Below are positions 1 through 11,500 of a stretch of DNA of 64,000 nt, piece by piece. Source of the DNA: Dasyornis broadbenti (taxonomy: Eukaryota > Chordata > Aves > Passeriformes > Dasyornithidae). The translations under genes and the position numbers were made by a program. The notes below the pieces were generated by a model. That model searched no databases, was not told the DNA's origin, and saw nothing but the letters and a program-made list of their open reading frames with translations. The number at the start of each line of letters is the position of its first letter. The stretch's first letter is position 1. The stretch lies in NCBI GenBank assembly GCA_013397935.1, contig VZRN01001317.1, positions 186,001 to 250,000 on the forward strand, read 5' to 3'.

Positions 1-3000
1 CAGCCTGGGCCAGATGATGTGGGAAAGGTGAGCCACTGTCCCCAAACTGTGTGCCTTGGCCTGTCCTCCCTGGCAGGTGGTTGGATTGTGGGGTGCTAAA
101 AATGAGAATTTATTCTCATGGCCCATGGCCTGAGGAGTGGGGAGGAAGGATGGCTGAAGTCAGTGCCAGGGTCTCTGGCAATGCAGTGGAGGAAGGAAGA
201 AAAGGAACCTAAAGCTTGAGCAGCTCTGAGCTCCTCCTGTTCAGTGACCATGTGTGTTCCCCCAGGCCTGTGGCGTGGACTTCGAGGTCAAAGGATTTTG
301 TGCTGAAAATCTGGAGGAGAAAATTCACAAGAGGTATTTTCAGGGGATCCCTTTCCCCACTTTTGACCTTAAAACCAAACCACACGATCTTTTTATGGTG
401 ACCAGCTTAGGGGTCAGGCTGAGGACCTTATGTCAGCCTGTGCCATGCTTGGATGGGGCACTCTGCCCAAAACTGGGGCAGTGGTCCCTGTGTCCTGTCC
501 TAAGAGCCAGCTGCAACGTGCACCCTTTGGCTGGAGACACTGTGATGCCCCCAAAGAGTCCCTGTGACCTTGTTGACGCTGTGGGTGACACTGGGAGTGC
601 CACCTCTGTCCCCACAGGAACTCCGTGCGCCTCATCATCCGCAAGGTCCAGTTCGCCCCGCTGCAGACAGGGCCAGCCCCGAAAGCTGAGACCACCCGGC
701 AGTTCATGATGTCAGACAAACCTCTGCACCTCGAAGCTTCCCTGGACAGGGAGGTCAGTAGGGACACTGTCCCCCCAGGGATGGGGACCAGGATTTTTGG
801 TCACACCACTGAGCCTCTTCCCGCTGCAGATCTACTACCACGGAGACCCCATCAATGTGACCGTCAACATCAACAACACCACCAACAAGGTTGTGAAAAA
901 GATTAAGATCTCAGGTGAGACGGGGCAGAAGGGGCATGTCCCAGCACCCATCACATCCTGTCAGACATGGGGACCACGAGCCTCTGCCACATCACCAACA
1001 TGGCTCCCCCTTGTCTGTCCCCAGTGGATCAGATCACAGACGTGGTCCTGTATTCCCTGGATAAATACACGAAGACTGTGTGCATGGAGGAGATAAAGTA
1101 AGGGACAAGGGGCTGGAGGTGATGTGGCATCTCTGAGAGGGAGGGAGAGAAATGAGAAGGAAGACGGAAGAGGGGATATGAGACAGTTTTACACCAAGCA
1201 GCAAAGGCTTCTGGGTCAGAAGAGCAGGTGCAGAGGAAGCAGAGGAGAGGGAAGGTCATGGACAGCGTTCCCCCAGCACAAGCTGGTGGTGGCTGGTAAA
1301 GTCCCTGGGGAAGGTGTACAGCTGTTCCCAGGCTTCTTCCTCTCCTCACTTTGCATTTTTGAGGCCAGACACAGCCTCTGCCCCGCTGAGAATGAGGAGT
1401 GAAGGAGCAAAGGCAGGGGGAGAAAAAAGAAGTGGTTGTAGAGGGGAACGAGAGGAGGGAACGAAAGGAGGAAATGGCCCAGCAGCTGCATGGGGAGGGC
1501 AGGGCTGGCCCTGCACAGGTGCCTGCTGTGGTGCTGAGCAGCCCCAGGCTGGGGGTGGCTCTGAGTTCTCCTCTCCCACCCTTCCAGTGAGACCGTGGCC
1601 GCCAATTCCACCTTCTCCAAAACGTACTCGGTGACGCCCTTGCTCTCGGCCAACCGCCAGAAGCGAGGCCTCGCTCTCGATGGCAAACTCAAGCACGAGG
1701 ACACCAACCTGGCCTCCACCACCATGTAAGAGCTGGGTGGGCTCCCCCTGCTCCCCACTACGCCTTCCCCCCACTTCACCCTGCTCAGGATGCTCTGGGC
1801 TCTTTCCAAGGGCCCCATGCCCTCTGTGCCTGAGCCCATCCCATCCAGCTGGAACATGTAGGGATTTTGTGACACTGTCACAGAGCCACCTCTCCATCCT
1901 GGAGGAGAGATGGAGCTTCCCAGTCCCATCGTTGTTCAAATCTCCTGGATCCCTCTGCTAAGCTGGGCCTTTTCTTGGAAGGGACCTCCAGAAGCTGCTC
2001 TGTGGCTTCACCCAAATGCCCTCCCCTCTCCTCTCCAGTCTTCCTCTCCTGCTAAAGCCCAGTGCATCCCACATGCGGCAGGACACGGATAAACTCTGGG
2101 AGATGCTGTGGGGGGAGTGGACAGGGTCTGCAGGCAGCACTGCCCCCTCACTGCTCCCCTCTGCCTTTTTCCTAGCCTGAGACCCGGCATGGACAAGGAG
2201 GTGCTGGGCATCCTGGTGTCCTACAAAGTGAAGGTCAACCTGGTGGTGTCCCGAGGAGGGTGAGGCTCTGTGGGCATGGGAATCAGGGATCATCATTTCG
2301 GGCTGTTCTGGGGGATTTTGTACCCGTGGGGAAAGGAGAGGAGACTCACACCATGGGCCCACTCACCCCTGCCCTGCTCCCCTGGTGGCACCGGCCTGCT
2401 CTCTGTCCCCTCTGTTATCAACCATCTTCCACCTCAGTATAAAGCACAGTCTAACAGCTTCTCTGCTCTGCTTTTTCTCATTCTGTCCCTTCTCTCCTGC
2501 TGCCACAGCATCCTGGGGGATCTCACTTCCAGGTAAGGGGAGCTGCCTGTGGGGCCAGGTGTGGTGCTGTGCTGGGCAGGATTAGTGACAGAGCTGCTTT
2601 TCCTTCCAGCGATGTTGCGGTGGAGATGCCTGTCATCCTCATGCACCCGAAGCCTGAGGACGGTGAGTTGCGTGTGGGATGCTGCCGAAAATCAGTGGGG
2701 AAGAGGCACTTCTGGCTTGGGGAGGGCCTTGTGAAAACAACTCTGGTGCAGCTTCCTCAGTGCCAAGGACCCTGCTCTGCCCTCTGTGGGATGGGCACAG
2801 CTGTCCATCTGCCCTAGAGAGGGGTGGGAGCAGTTTCCCCCAGGGATGGGCACAGCTGTCCAGCTGTGCTGCACCCACCCCGTGTCCTGGAGCAGGGTGG
2901 GAGGTGTCCTCCCCATAGCACCCTTCCCAATGCCCCTCTTTCCAGGAAAACAGCTGAGCACTGAGAAGAGCTGTTGGTTGAAATGTCCTTTCCACATTAA

Positions 3001-4284
3001 CCCGCACATGTTTTCTCTCCCCATCCCTCTCTCCCTGTGCTTATCACTGGAATGCAGTTAAGCCAAGGTAAAGAGACATTCCCTCTAACACGCAAACCAC
3101 ACAGATCCACCACAGCTGGATGGTTACATCCTTGGATTAAACCACCCAGGTCTCAAAGCCCTGAGTCTGTGTCACAGAAGCCACTCCCAGAGGCAGCAGG
3201 AGGGTTTGAATCCTGGGACTGGCATGTGTTCTACAAACTTCCAGGGTTTATTTGACAACTCCCCTTGCTGCAGCAACAGCAGCTGCAAGCCCAGACCTTG
3301 CCCTGTCCCTCAGAAGCAGCTGGCAGTGTCTTCCAGCCACAAGTGCCACCACTGGAGAAAATGTCCCCGTGGTCTTGGTCCTTATGCAGAGAACTGCTGG
3401 AAGCCACATCCCTGTGCCCCTGCACATTCCCCAGAACCAGAGGCCCCTTCTTCTCCCACATCAGCTTATTCCAGCTGAAGCCACAGCTGGGGCTGCTTCC
3501 CTCTGGAAAGCTGCAGTGCCAAAGCCATTCCTGACAGCTATGGGCCTGCCTTGGAAAACCCCAAAGGTTTTGTGTCTGCTTACACTCTGCAACAGGACAT
3601 GAGCACTGGCATTTGGGGTCTGGAAAATCAGGCTGAAACTCCAGGCTTTCACACCAATCCCTTTCACACCATCCCTTTCCCAGCTCAGTGAGAATATTTA
3701 AACTTCCAAAGAGGAAATCTCTTGGTCTGTACCCACCATGGCTCCATGAGGGCTTTGCAAAATCATTTCATATTCCCAAGCTTTTGGAATCTCTTTTGCT
3801 GACTCTTTTTTTCCCCATTTTCTCCCCTACTTTTCACTTTGTGCTCTCCCTTGCTGTCACCCGTTGCTCATCTTTCTCAAGGAGGTAACTCAGCTCTTTG
3901 TTTTCCTTTCTTTTCCTTTTTTTTTTTTTTCTTCCCCCTTGGAAATCCAAAATATTATCTTAAAAACCACCAGAAGCTGCAGGACCAGCTCCTCAGGTCA
4001 TCCAGGCTTGCAGAGATGGGCCTGGGTTTGTGTGCTGGGGTCAGGCTCTGCCTCACAGTGACCTGGCTGTTCCCCGTGGGGTGACAGGGCCGGGGTGGCC
4101 ACTGCGTTGTCCCCATTAGCAGCAGGGCTTGGGGTCAGCAGGGATTTCCCCTCCTTCTGTGGGCTCACCGTGCTCTGCTCTCTCTTCCAGCGAGGAGGAC
4201 ATTGTCATCGAGGAATTTGCTCGCCAGAAGCTCAAGGGAGAGAAGGATGATGAAGATGAGAAGGAGGAAGCTGAGAAAGAGTAG
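1..4284 (+). CDS. ARR3: Cone arrestin (arrestin-C), 3' portion
   Basis: Arrestins bind light-activated, phosphorylated opsins and end signalling; ARR3 acts in cone photoreceptors. The gene starts outside the window. Exons by splice site and phase: 1-27, 266-333, 618-753, 830-914, 1025-1097, 1588-1725, 2176-2259, 2509-2532, 2610-2662, 3058-3067 and 4191-4284, giving 263 residues and TAG at 4282-4284. Seen: the inter-domain stretch with VRLIIRKVQFAP, YHGDPINVTVNINN, the lariat-loop motif LDGKLKHEDTNLAS with the two polar-core aspartates, GILVSYKVKVNLVVS, and the C-tail EDIVIEEFARQ with the polar-core arginine. The tail ends in an acidic/lysine run (EKDDEDEKEEAEKE). No clathrin box is evident, as expected for a visual rather than a beta arrestin. 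Choice of ARR3 over SAG rests on sequence resemblance plus the RAB41-PDZD11-KIF4A neighbourhood. The N-terminal domain is not in the window. Confidence 0.93.
3058..3067 (+). other. ARR3: 10-nt microexon of ARR3
   Basis: The exon ending at 2662 leaves one base (G) of a codon, whereas the last exon at 4191 supplies only one base, so direct splicing breaks the frame. A 10-base segment flanked by AG (3056-3057) and GTAAAG (from 3068) exactly repairs it and reads through as EDVKPSEEDIV. The rod arrestin gene SAG is known to carry a 10-nt exon near its 3' end, so this is probably the homologous exon. It was found by phase logic, not by transcript evidence. Confidence 0.8.
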
Positions 4285-4625
4285 AGTTAAGCTGCCAGCC
4301 CACCCACCCCCCAGTTTGGGATGCAGCCACCTGTAGTGCCCCCTCTGTGCCACACCTGGCCTCACGGTCCCCATAGGTCCCCCTTCTTCCCTGGCTCCCA
4401 GCACCCACTCCAAGCCCTGGTAGTGGTGGTGGGAGCTGCTGCAGCTCATCCCGGGACTGCCACGCTGGAAAGCCTCACGGTGCTCCCTGTTCCCATGGGT
4501 GCCAGCGCGCGGACAGGGCGGGTGCGACGGCCCCGGCTGAACGTGTCACCAGCGTGGCTGTCACCTGCCCGTGCTGTGCACAGCTCTGTGACACTGATAC
4601 CAATAAACCCACCCGGTGGCCCGGT
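4285..4625 (+). other. ARR3: ARR3 3' UTR
   Basis: Non-coding sequence follows the TAG stop. An AATAAA poly(A) signal lies at 4602-4607, followed by a GT-rich stretch (4626-4660) typical of a downstream element. The short UTR places the ARR3 end only about 0.6 kb from the RAB41 start codon. Confidence 0.75.
4602..4607 (+). terminator. ARR3: ARR3 poly(A) signal AATAAA
   Basis: Canonical hexamer 318 bases after the stop codon, followed within 20-50 bases by GT-rich sequence. Confidence 0.75.
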
Positions 4626-4737
4626 GCAGGCTCCGTGTTGTGCTGGGGGGGAGCAGACGGCGCCTTTGTGCAGGGGGTGCTGAGGTGATGCAGGACCTGG
4701 TGGAGCCACTCCCCGCTGGGCCCATCCAAGGTCCGGC

Positions 4738-4930
4738 TGGCTGCATCCTGGTACAGCTGGGTCCAATCCCGGTACAACCACCTCTGAGACAGCCAGACCC
4801 CTTCTGCTACAGCCATCCCCGGTACAGCAGGCTCCAGCCAAGCTACAGCCGGATGGATCCCGGTACAGGCGCCTCCAATCCCGGTGCAACCATCCCGGTA
4901 CAGCCCGGGCACATCCCGCTACAAGCCGCA
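4738..4930. repeat. Degenerate minisatellite with CCCGGTACA core
   Basis: About eight to nine imperfect units share a core close to atcccGGTACAgcc or its variant with caacc, separated by 5-25 variable bases (for example near 4750, 4770, 4818, 4858, 4891, 4917). It lies between the ARR3 poly(A) site and the RAB41 promoter. No coding potential is credible; reading frames through it only reflect the repeat. Confidence 0.65.
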
Positions 4931-5560
4931 GCATCCTCGCCCCGGAGGCCGCCCGGTCGCCACGGCAACCGCCCTCCCCAGCACCATGGCAACCCCCTCC
5001 CGTCGCCATAGCAACCGCCCTCCCCGGCACCACGGCCCTCGCCGTTGCCATGGTCCCGTCCCGCCTCCCGTCGCCATGGCAACGCGCCTCCCCGCGGGGC
5101 GGGCCGGCGGTGACGCGGCGGAGGTGACGCGCGGGGCGGTGGTACCGGAGCGCTCGGCGCTGTCTCCTTGTCCCCATCACGGCTCCCGCTCGGCCCCCCC
5201 GCGCCGCCATGTCCGCGCCCGGCAGCGGCGGCGACTTCGGGAACCCGCTCAGGAAGTTCAAGCTCGTCTTCCTGGGCGAGCAGAGCGGTGAGCGCCGGGC
5301 CAGGCCCGGGCGGAGCCGGGAGGGGCCGGCGGGGCGGGGGCAGCNNNNNNNNNNNNNNNNNNNNNNNNNNNNNNNNNNNNNNNNNNNNNNNNNNNNNNNN
5401 NNNNNNNNNNNCGTTTCCAGTCCTTCCCATCGGCCGGGGCTCCGTTCCGCCCTCCCGGGCCCGCAGTGCGCCCGCAGCCCATGCGGGGAGGCGGCCTCGG
5501 AGCTGCGGGGGCTCCAGCGGCTGCGCTGCCCTCCTAGCCGCGGCCTCCCTTCCACCCGCG
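4880..5560. promoter_or_regulatory. RAB41: CpG-rich RAB41 promoter with RFX X-box cluster
   Basis: The sequence becomes GC- and CpG-dense around the first RAB41 exon. Three 14-base matches to the RFX X-box consensus GTNRCC-N2-RGYAAC occur at 4956-4969, 5002-5015 and 5070-5083, with half-matching copies at about 4981-4993 and 5044-5057. RFX factors bind such inverted repeats; binding here is inferred only. No TATA box is seen. The 67-base assembly gap at 5345-5411 lies in intron 1 just downstream. Confidence 0.65.
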
Positions 5561-8500
5561 GGGGTTTTGTTTTGCCTCAGATGGGTTCCCTTTTGTGCCC
5601 CTTCCCTGGGAATAGATGGATGAGTTGTGTGTTTTCCTTGGGATCGTGGTGTTTCTCTGTGGGAGTGTCCAAGGCCAGGTTGGACGGGGCTTGGAGCCAC
5701 CTGGGCTGTGGAAGGTGTCCCTGGCCATGGCAGGGGTGGAACCGGATGAGCTTTAAGGTTCCTTCCAACGCAAACCATCCTGGGATTATTACTGCTCACC
5801 TTCTCCTCGAGCCCGGAACTGGAGGTCTTGGAGGGTTTTCCAGAAGTTCTCTAATTTCCCAGCCTTTCCAATGCAGGATTGACATTGCTGCTGATAGACA
5901 TTTGTCCAGTCTGGTTTTAACCCTCTCCAATGTTCATATTTTCACAACCTTTTTAGGCAGTTTTTTCCTTTTCCCTCTTCCATCCATGTTCTTTGAATTT
6001 TTCTTGGCTTCCTCCAGCTTCCTGAGTGAGAATTGGAGCTTTATCTTTGATTTTCACTTCTTCTCAGTTCTGCACTTTGTCTCTTGATCATATTTGGGGA
6101 TGTAAATGTAAAGTTCTGAAGCAAACCACCAGAGTTTGCTCTGTATCTAAAATCTAGTTACAGAGGAAGGATGGGAATGTGGAATATTTCTTTTCCATAC
6201 AGCCAGAGGCAGTGGAACAGCATCTGGGATATCACCTGCTTTGTTCTGATGTTTATGTCCCAGTCTTGGGGATTACATAAGGAGCAGAATAGAGTAACAA
6301 AGCAGATTTATTGCTTGCCCAAAGCAAACAACCAGTTCCTTGTTATCAACACACCTGATTTGAGGGCCAGTCTATCACCGTGATTAATTTTGGACCTGCA
6401 GAGATGGATTTGCCTCTGTCATTTTGGGAATGAAATTTCCAGCTGGCTATTTCCCAGGAAGGTGTAGCTGGAATGGCCTGAGATTGGCAGCTGCTGTCAG
6501 ATCAGTGCCACTCCCAAAGCAGTGCTAATTTTTTTTTTTTCCCACTGCTGCTTGAAAGTAATTTTTCTCTTCTCTTGTAGTTGGGAAGACCTCCCTGATC
6601 ACCAGGTTTATGTATGACAGTTTTGACAATACTTACCAGGTATGTGGTAATATTTATTTGCTTTATATATATATATGTATATGTGGATAAATCTATTCCC
6701 TGCTGTTCAAATTGATGCTTGGGAGCCTATTTCTCCATAAGATGTCCGTTCAAGATCATATAAGAGGTTAAAATGTGCCGTGAAATGGAGATGAAGCTTC
6801 ATTATTAAATCAAAGCATCCAGTGCGATGTCAGGAAGTGCAGTTTTCAGAAAGGCAGCAAGGTTTAGATCCCCTTTGGATGTGTGATAGATCCTGTGAGA
6901 AGCCTTGAGGAAAACGGGCAGAACACTGGTTTATGGGAAGATGATGGTCAGGATTTCTGGTGGTGGATATGGGAGCCTCAGGAAATGGAGAATGAATAAA
7001 ATACCAACATCTGATGCTTCTTGGTCTCTGTTATCTTTAGAGCTTTCATTTAAGTTGGAATAGTTGAGTCTGAAGTGTGTAGATGGATCTGCCAGAAGTC
7101 AGCTTGGTATATTTTGTCTCTCAGTTTTTTTATTACTATTTTTTGACTAAAAGACTAAAGATAGGAAAAGCCAGGGTAGTCTTGGCAGGCAAAGAGGGAG
7201 GTGGGGATGAAGAGGCTGCAGATGAAAAGCAGAAGATGTGTAAGAGGCCTGAAGATTTTGGGAAGAATTAACTGCACCAAAGGCACTCAGAAGTATTTCA
7301 AGGGAATATCAAGTATCTGTAAAGCAGATGAGATTAGGGCTTTATCTTTTAATTCAGCCTGAAAGAGTTCCTGGTTTAGATTGGGGTGGTTTGAAGTTGA
7401 GGACAAGTCATTCACTGGAACTGGATCCTCTTGTGCTTCCTGTGTTTGTTCTTTTCCTGACTCTTGTAAGATGCTCTCATAGATTTATTTATTGCTTATT
7501 GTACTTGCTATAAACCATGGCCTGGTTAGAAAATAGACCTCCCAGAAATAAATTCTCTGTCCCAAAACTGACTGTACTGCTTTTTTCCAATATCCAGTGG
7601 TCCATGTTCTGCTGCAGACCTCCCAGCACAAGCTGTGCTGCCTGTGTGTGTGTTAAGAGTTGGGGTAATCTGCCTAAACCACTCAAATCTGTTACATCAG
7701 GAGCTTTCTCCTCTTTCCTGGGGTTCTGATGGGCTGGGACAGCTCCTTGATTGAAGTGCCTGGGAGTGCACCTAACTTAGTGCATTATTTTAAATGCCTT
7801 TGTGCTGGAATTGCTGTAGCGATGGGAGTGTGAGTGGATGCAGAGCTGCCTGGGAAATTAAGCTGCTGAGTGTCACTGGAAGGGAAGCACAATCTGAAGT
7901 GGAAAGGTCTGGATAAACATGGCTTTTTAGCTTTCAGTTGCCCGTAGTTTATAGATCTCATTTGTTCTACCTTTTGGGTATTTCTAACAAGATAATTCTT
8001 GCCAGACTGAATTGGGGCAGGCCAGAAGGAGCTGCCAGTTCACATCTGATCTGTGTGGAGATACAGGAATGTCTGAGGTTAAAATCCAGGCTTAGAGGCT
8101 CTTGTGCAGCTGAGAAGTGTTGAAGAGTGCTGTGAAACGAAGCTGGTGCAGATCCCCAGATTGCTTTGTTCTTATCACCTAAATTGAAGGCAAATCACTT
8201 CACCAGCTTCATAACAAGTTTGTGAACACTTCTGAGTGTGTGTAGAAAGCTAGGGATGCTGGAAGGCAAGTCACAGCTCCTAATGCTTCTCCTCTTTCCA
8301 GGCAACCATTGGAATTGATTTCCTGTCCAAAACAATGTACCTGGAGGACCGCACGGTGAGTGGGGCGGGGCTGGGATGGCTGGGAGGGCTCTTATTTTTG
8401 GCCCTTCCTCCAGCAGCTGCTGGAAACCCCCAGCAGCCTCCTGAGAACCAGCCCTGGTTGAATCCTGGTACCATCACTGGTACAGGATCTAATACCTGTA

Positions 8501-11500
8501 GCACGAAGTCAAAATCTTCTACGGAAAATTGGGGCTGGATAATGGCCATATCTCAGGGAATGTGCTGCCTCTTGCGTGTACCTGCTTTAGGTGCAGTTTG
8601 CTCCCAGGATTTGCAGCTCTGCCTCTGGGATTGTCAGGATGAAAAGGGCTGAGCAGACCTCAGGTTCCACAGAATATTCTGAGCTGGAAAGGACCCACAT
8701 GGATCATCCAGTCCAGCTCCTGGACCAATAAAAAGCCAAGGAGTTGGCGTTCCAAGTCTTGAAGTCCTTTGTGATTAGACTTTGTTCCTCCTCCTAGGAA
8801 GCTCCTGTGGTAACACAGCTCTGACCTACTGCAATAAAGCAATTTGGGATTTAGCCTGCATGAGATTCCTGTTTGCACAGAGACTCCCTCACTCCCTTCT
8901 CCTGGATTTCCTCTCAGTATTTGTGGTTTTGCTCATGTTTTGCCATTATTTGCCTTTATCCTGGTTTTCTGCTGTGTGAGGAGTGTGACAGAGCTGTGGG
9001 GAGCAGGGGACAGACACTCCTGTGTGGAGCTTTGGGCCTGTTGCTTCCAAAGAAATCTCTTCCCAGTGTGTGTGAGGAGTTTCCTGAGAGCTTCTCTGCC
9101 ATTTTACCAATGATTCAGTCTTAGAAAAGCCCTTCTTTAACCTTTGTTTAAGGCAAAGATCCTCGGAATGCTGCTTGACACTTGTGGATGCCTGTGTGGT
9201 ATGGATTTCTCATGGTTGTGTAGGTCAGGATGTCATTCACCTGCTGCCCTGCTATCCAGAAAATACCATTTTCCTCCCAGTGTTGGAATGCTGTTAGCTT
9301 TCCTGATTATGTAAGTGGTCCACAGAGCCTGTGAAGCCTGTTCAAATAACAGAGGTGGGGAGTGTAGATAAGAGGGGAGACAAATACAAGCAAACAAGCT
9401 GGGAAAATTCAGACACTGCAATAATGTCTCAGATGTGGTTAATGCTGGATTTTGCAATAGACTTTGATTTCTGGGCTGCAGACGAGGAATGCTGAGCCTC
9501 CAGCTGCAATGTGTGCTTTGGTGGATTTGATACGGCCTTACAGCAAATAATGGATCCTGAAATTGTACCTGTGCTCCATCACTTAGCTCCAAATGTAGCC
9601 ATGATCAGCCAGCAGAAGGGATACTCGTCCCTGGAAGTGTCCAAGGCCAGGTTGGATGGGGCTTGGAGCAACCTGGTCCAGAGGAAGGTGTCCCTGGCCA
9701 TGGCAGGGGTGGAGTGAGATGAACTTTAAGATCCCTTCCAACCCAAACCATCCTGGGATTCCATGAAACACACATGGAATTTGGTTCTTCAAAACCATCT
9801 CCCAGGAAGGGCAGCTGGGTGACATTCCCAGCATTGGGATGTGTGGCATTAAGTGAACTGGAGCCACCAGAAGCCCCATCCTCAGTCCTGGCTCTTAGAA
9901 CCCAGATCCATGTGCCATTCCAGACTGAGCAGTATTTCCTTCTCTGTGTGTCCATAACTTCCCAGCCTTGTTGGATTGCAGTGCAGGAGAAGCCAGCCTG
10001 GTTGCTGTTCTGTGTTCTGGTTTTTCAGTGGGATCATCTGGGCTGGGCTGAGGTGGTCCTTAGGGTCAGGAGTCCCACATCTGGCCAGCTGCTTGTGTGG
10101 CTGCTGTGGCAGGATCACTGAGGCCTGGCTGTGCATTTCCCTCATTAGTAGGTGCTGTGAGGAGGGATTTTAGGGCCATTCTGGTCTCTGGTGTTGTTAT
10201 GTGTGAGATATTCCTAGGTGTGTGGAGGGAGGGATGTTCCCAGACCTCGGGAGGTGTTGCTGCCTTCTTTTCACATTTTTGTTCCATTTGAACTTTCCTT
10301 TTGTTGCCTCAGTTTTGCTTTGCAACTTTTATTTATTTATTTTTATGTCACTTGAGTTTTGGTTTTGTTCTCCATTTTCCTGCTGTTCCCCTTCTCCTTC
10401 CCCTACACTTTTCCATTTCCCAGATCAGGCTGCAGCTGTGGGACACAGCCGGCCAGGAGAGGTTCCTCATTCCCAGCTCCATCCGTGACTCTGCTGTGGC
10501 TCTCATTGTCTTTGACATCACAAGTAGGTATCGAGCCCAGGGTCTGCAGGGACCTTGCTTTTAACACATATCTTTATGCTGGAAGTGGTGGTGGTACCTA
10601 AAAAGAGCTAAAACACCTGTGGGTGCTGGCAGGGATTGGGAATTCCTGTGTCTGTGCTGCTTGTTGGTAGCCTTTGGACAGCTTTATTGTTTTTCTGTTT
10701 TGGTTTTGGTTTTTTCCTCACTTCAGAATGTTTTGGTTTTGTTTTTTTTTTTAATTTCTGGTTAATGAGAGAGGTTGTACAAGTACCAGCTTCAGGGGCC
10801 AAAGCAAAAGAATGTTGTCAGAGTAGGTAAAACAGGACAAGACCCTTTTAAATAGAAGCTGGGGAGTGAGGTAGGAGGATTCAAGATTCCCGTTTTGTTG
10901 GAAGAGACCTGGAGACTCAGGAGAGAGCTTTTGAAAGAGGCGAGATGCAACAACCGCAATTTCTAAAGAACAAACAAGCTTAGAGGGAAATTCTCTGTGA
11001 CTCTTGATGCGAATGTTTTAGTACAAGATAGGAAGCTATGAAGAGAATTATTTCATTGTAACCCCTTGCTATTGATCTGGTGGGGGTTTTGTTAATCTAC
11101 AGTATCAGGATTTATACCAGCACAAAATTTCAGTTAAGAAAACAGCACAGGTGCAAAAGCTCTGGCCCAGCTTTATTCTGTTACAAACAAGTTTATAGTG
11201 AGGACCAAGGGTTTGTTTCACTCTGCTAAGCTGAAGTGTTTAACAAATAATAGACTATGATTTATCCTCTCTATTGAGGGCAAATAATTTCCTGGTCTTT
11301 CTCCTAGTCCTGAAGCTGAAGAGAGTTCTGGGGGAATTCCTGTTTTGGTGCAAATGATGTCAAAGTAGCCTGTTTGGGGTTTGGGGAGCACTGAGATGTG
11401 CAGATTCTGGCCTGTGCTGGGGACTCTCCTGGCTGAGGCAGCGGGGCAGGATGCACAGCTTGGCATCATTTTTCCCGTTGTACAGGTACAGGGTGCTGTT

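Noticed and set aside
4446..5799. Long minus-strand open frames over the ARR3-RAB41 spacer
   Set aside because: They read through a minisatellite, GC-rich promoter DNA and Ns; no domain or splice support.
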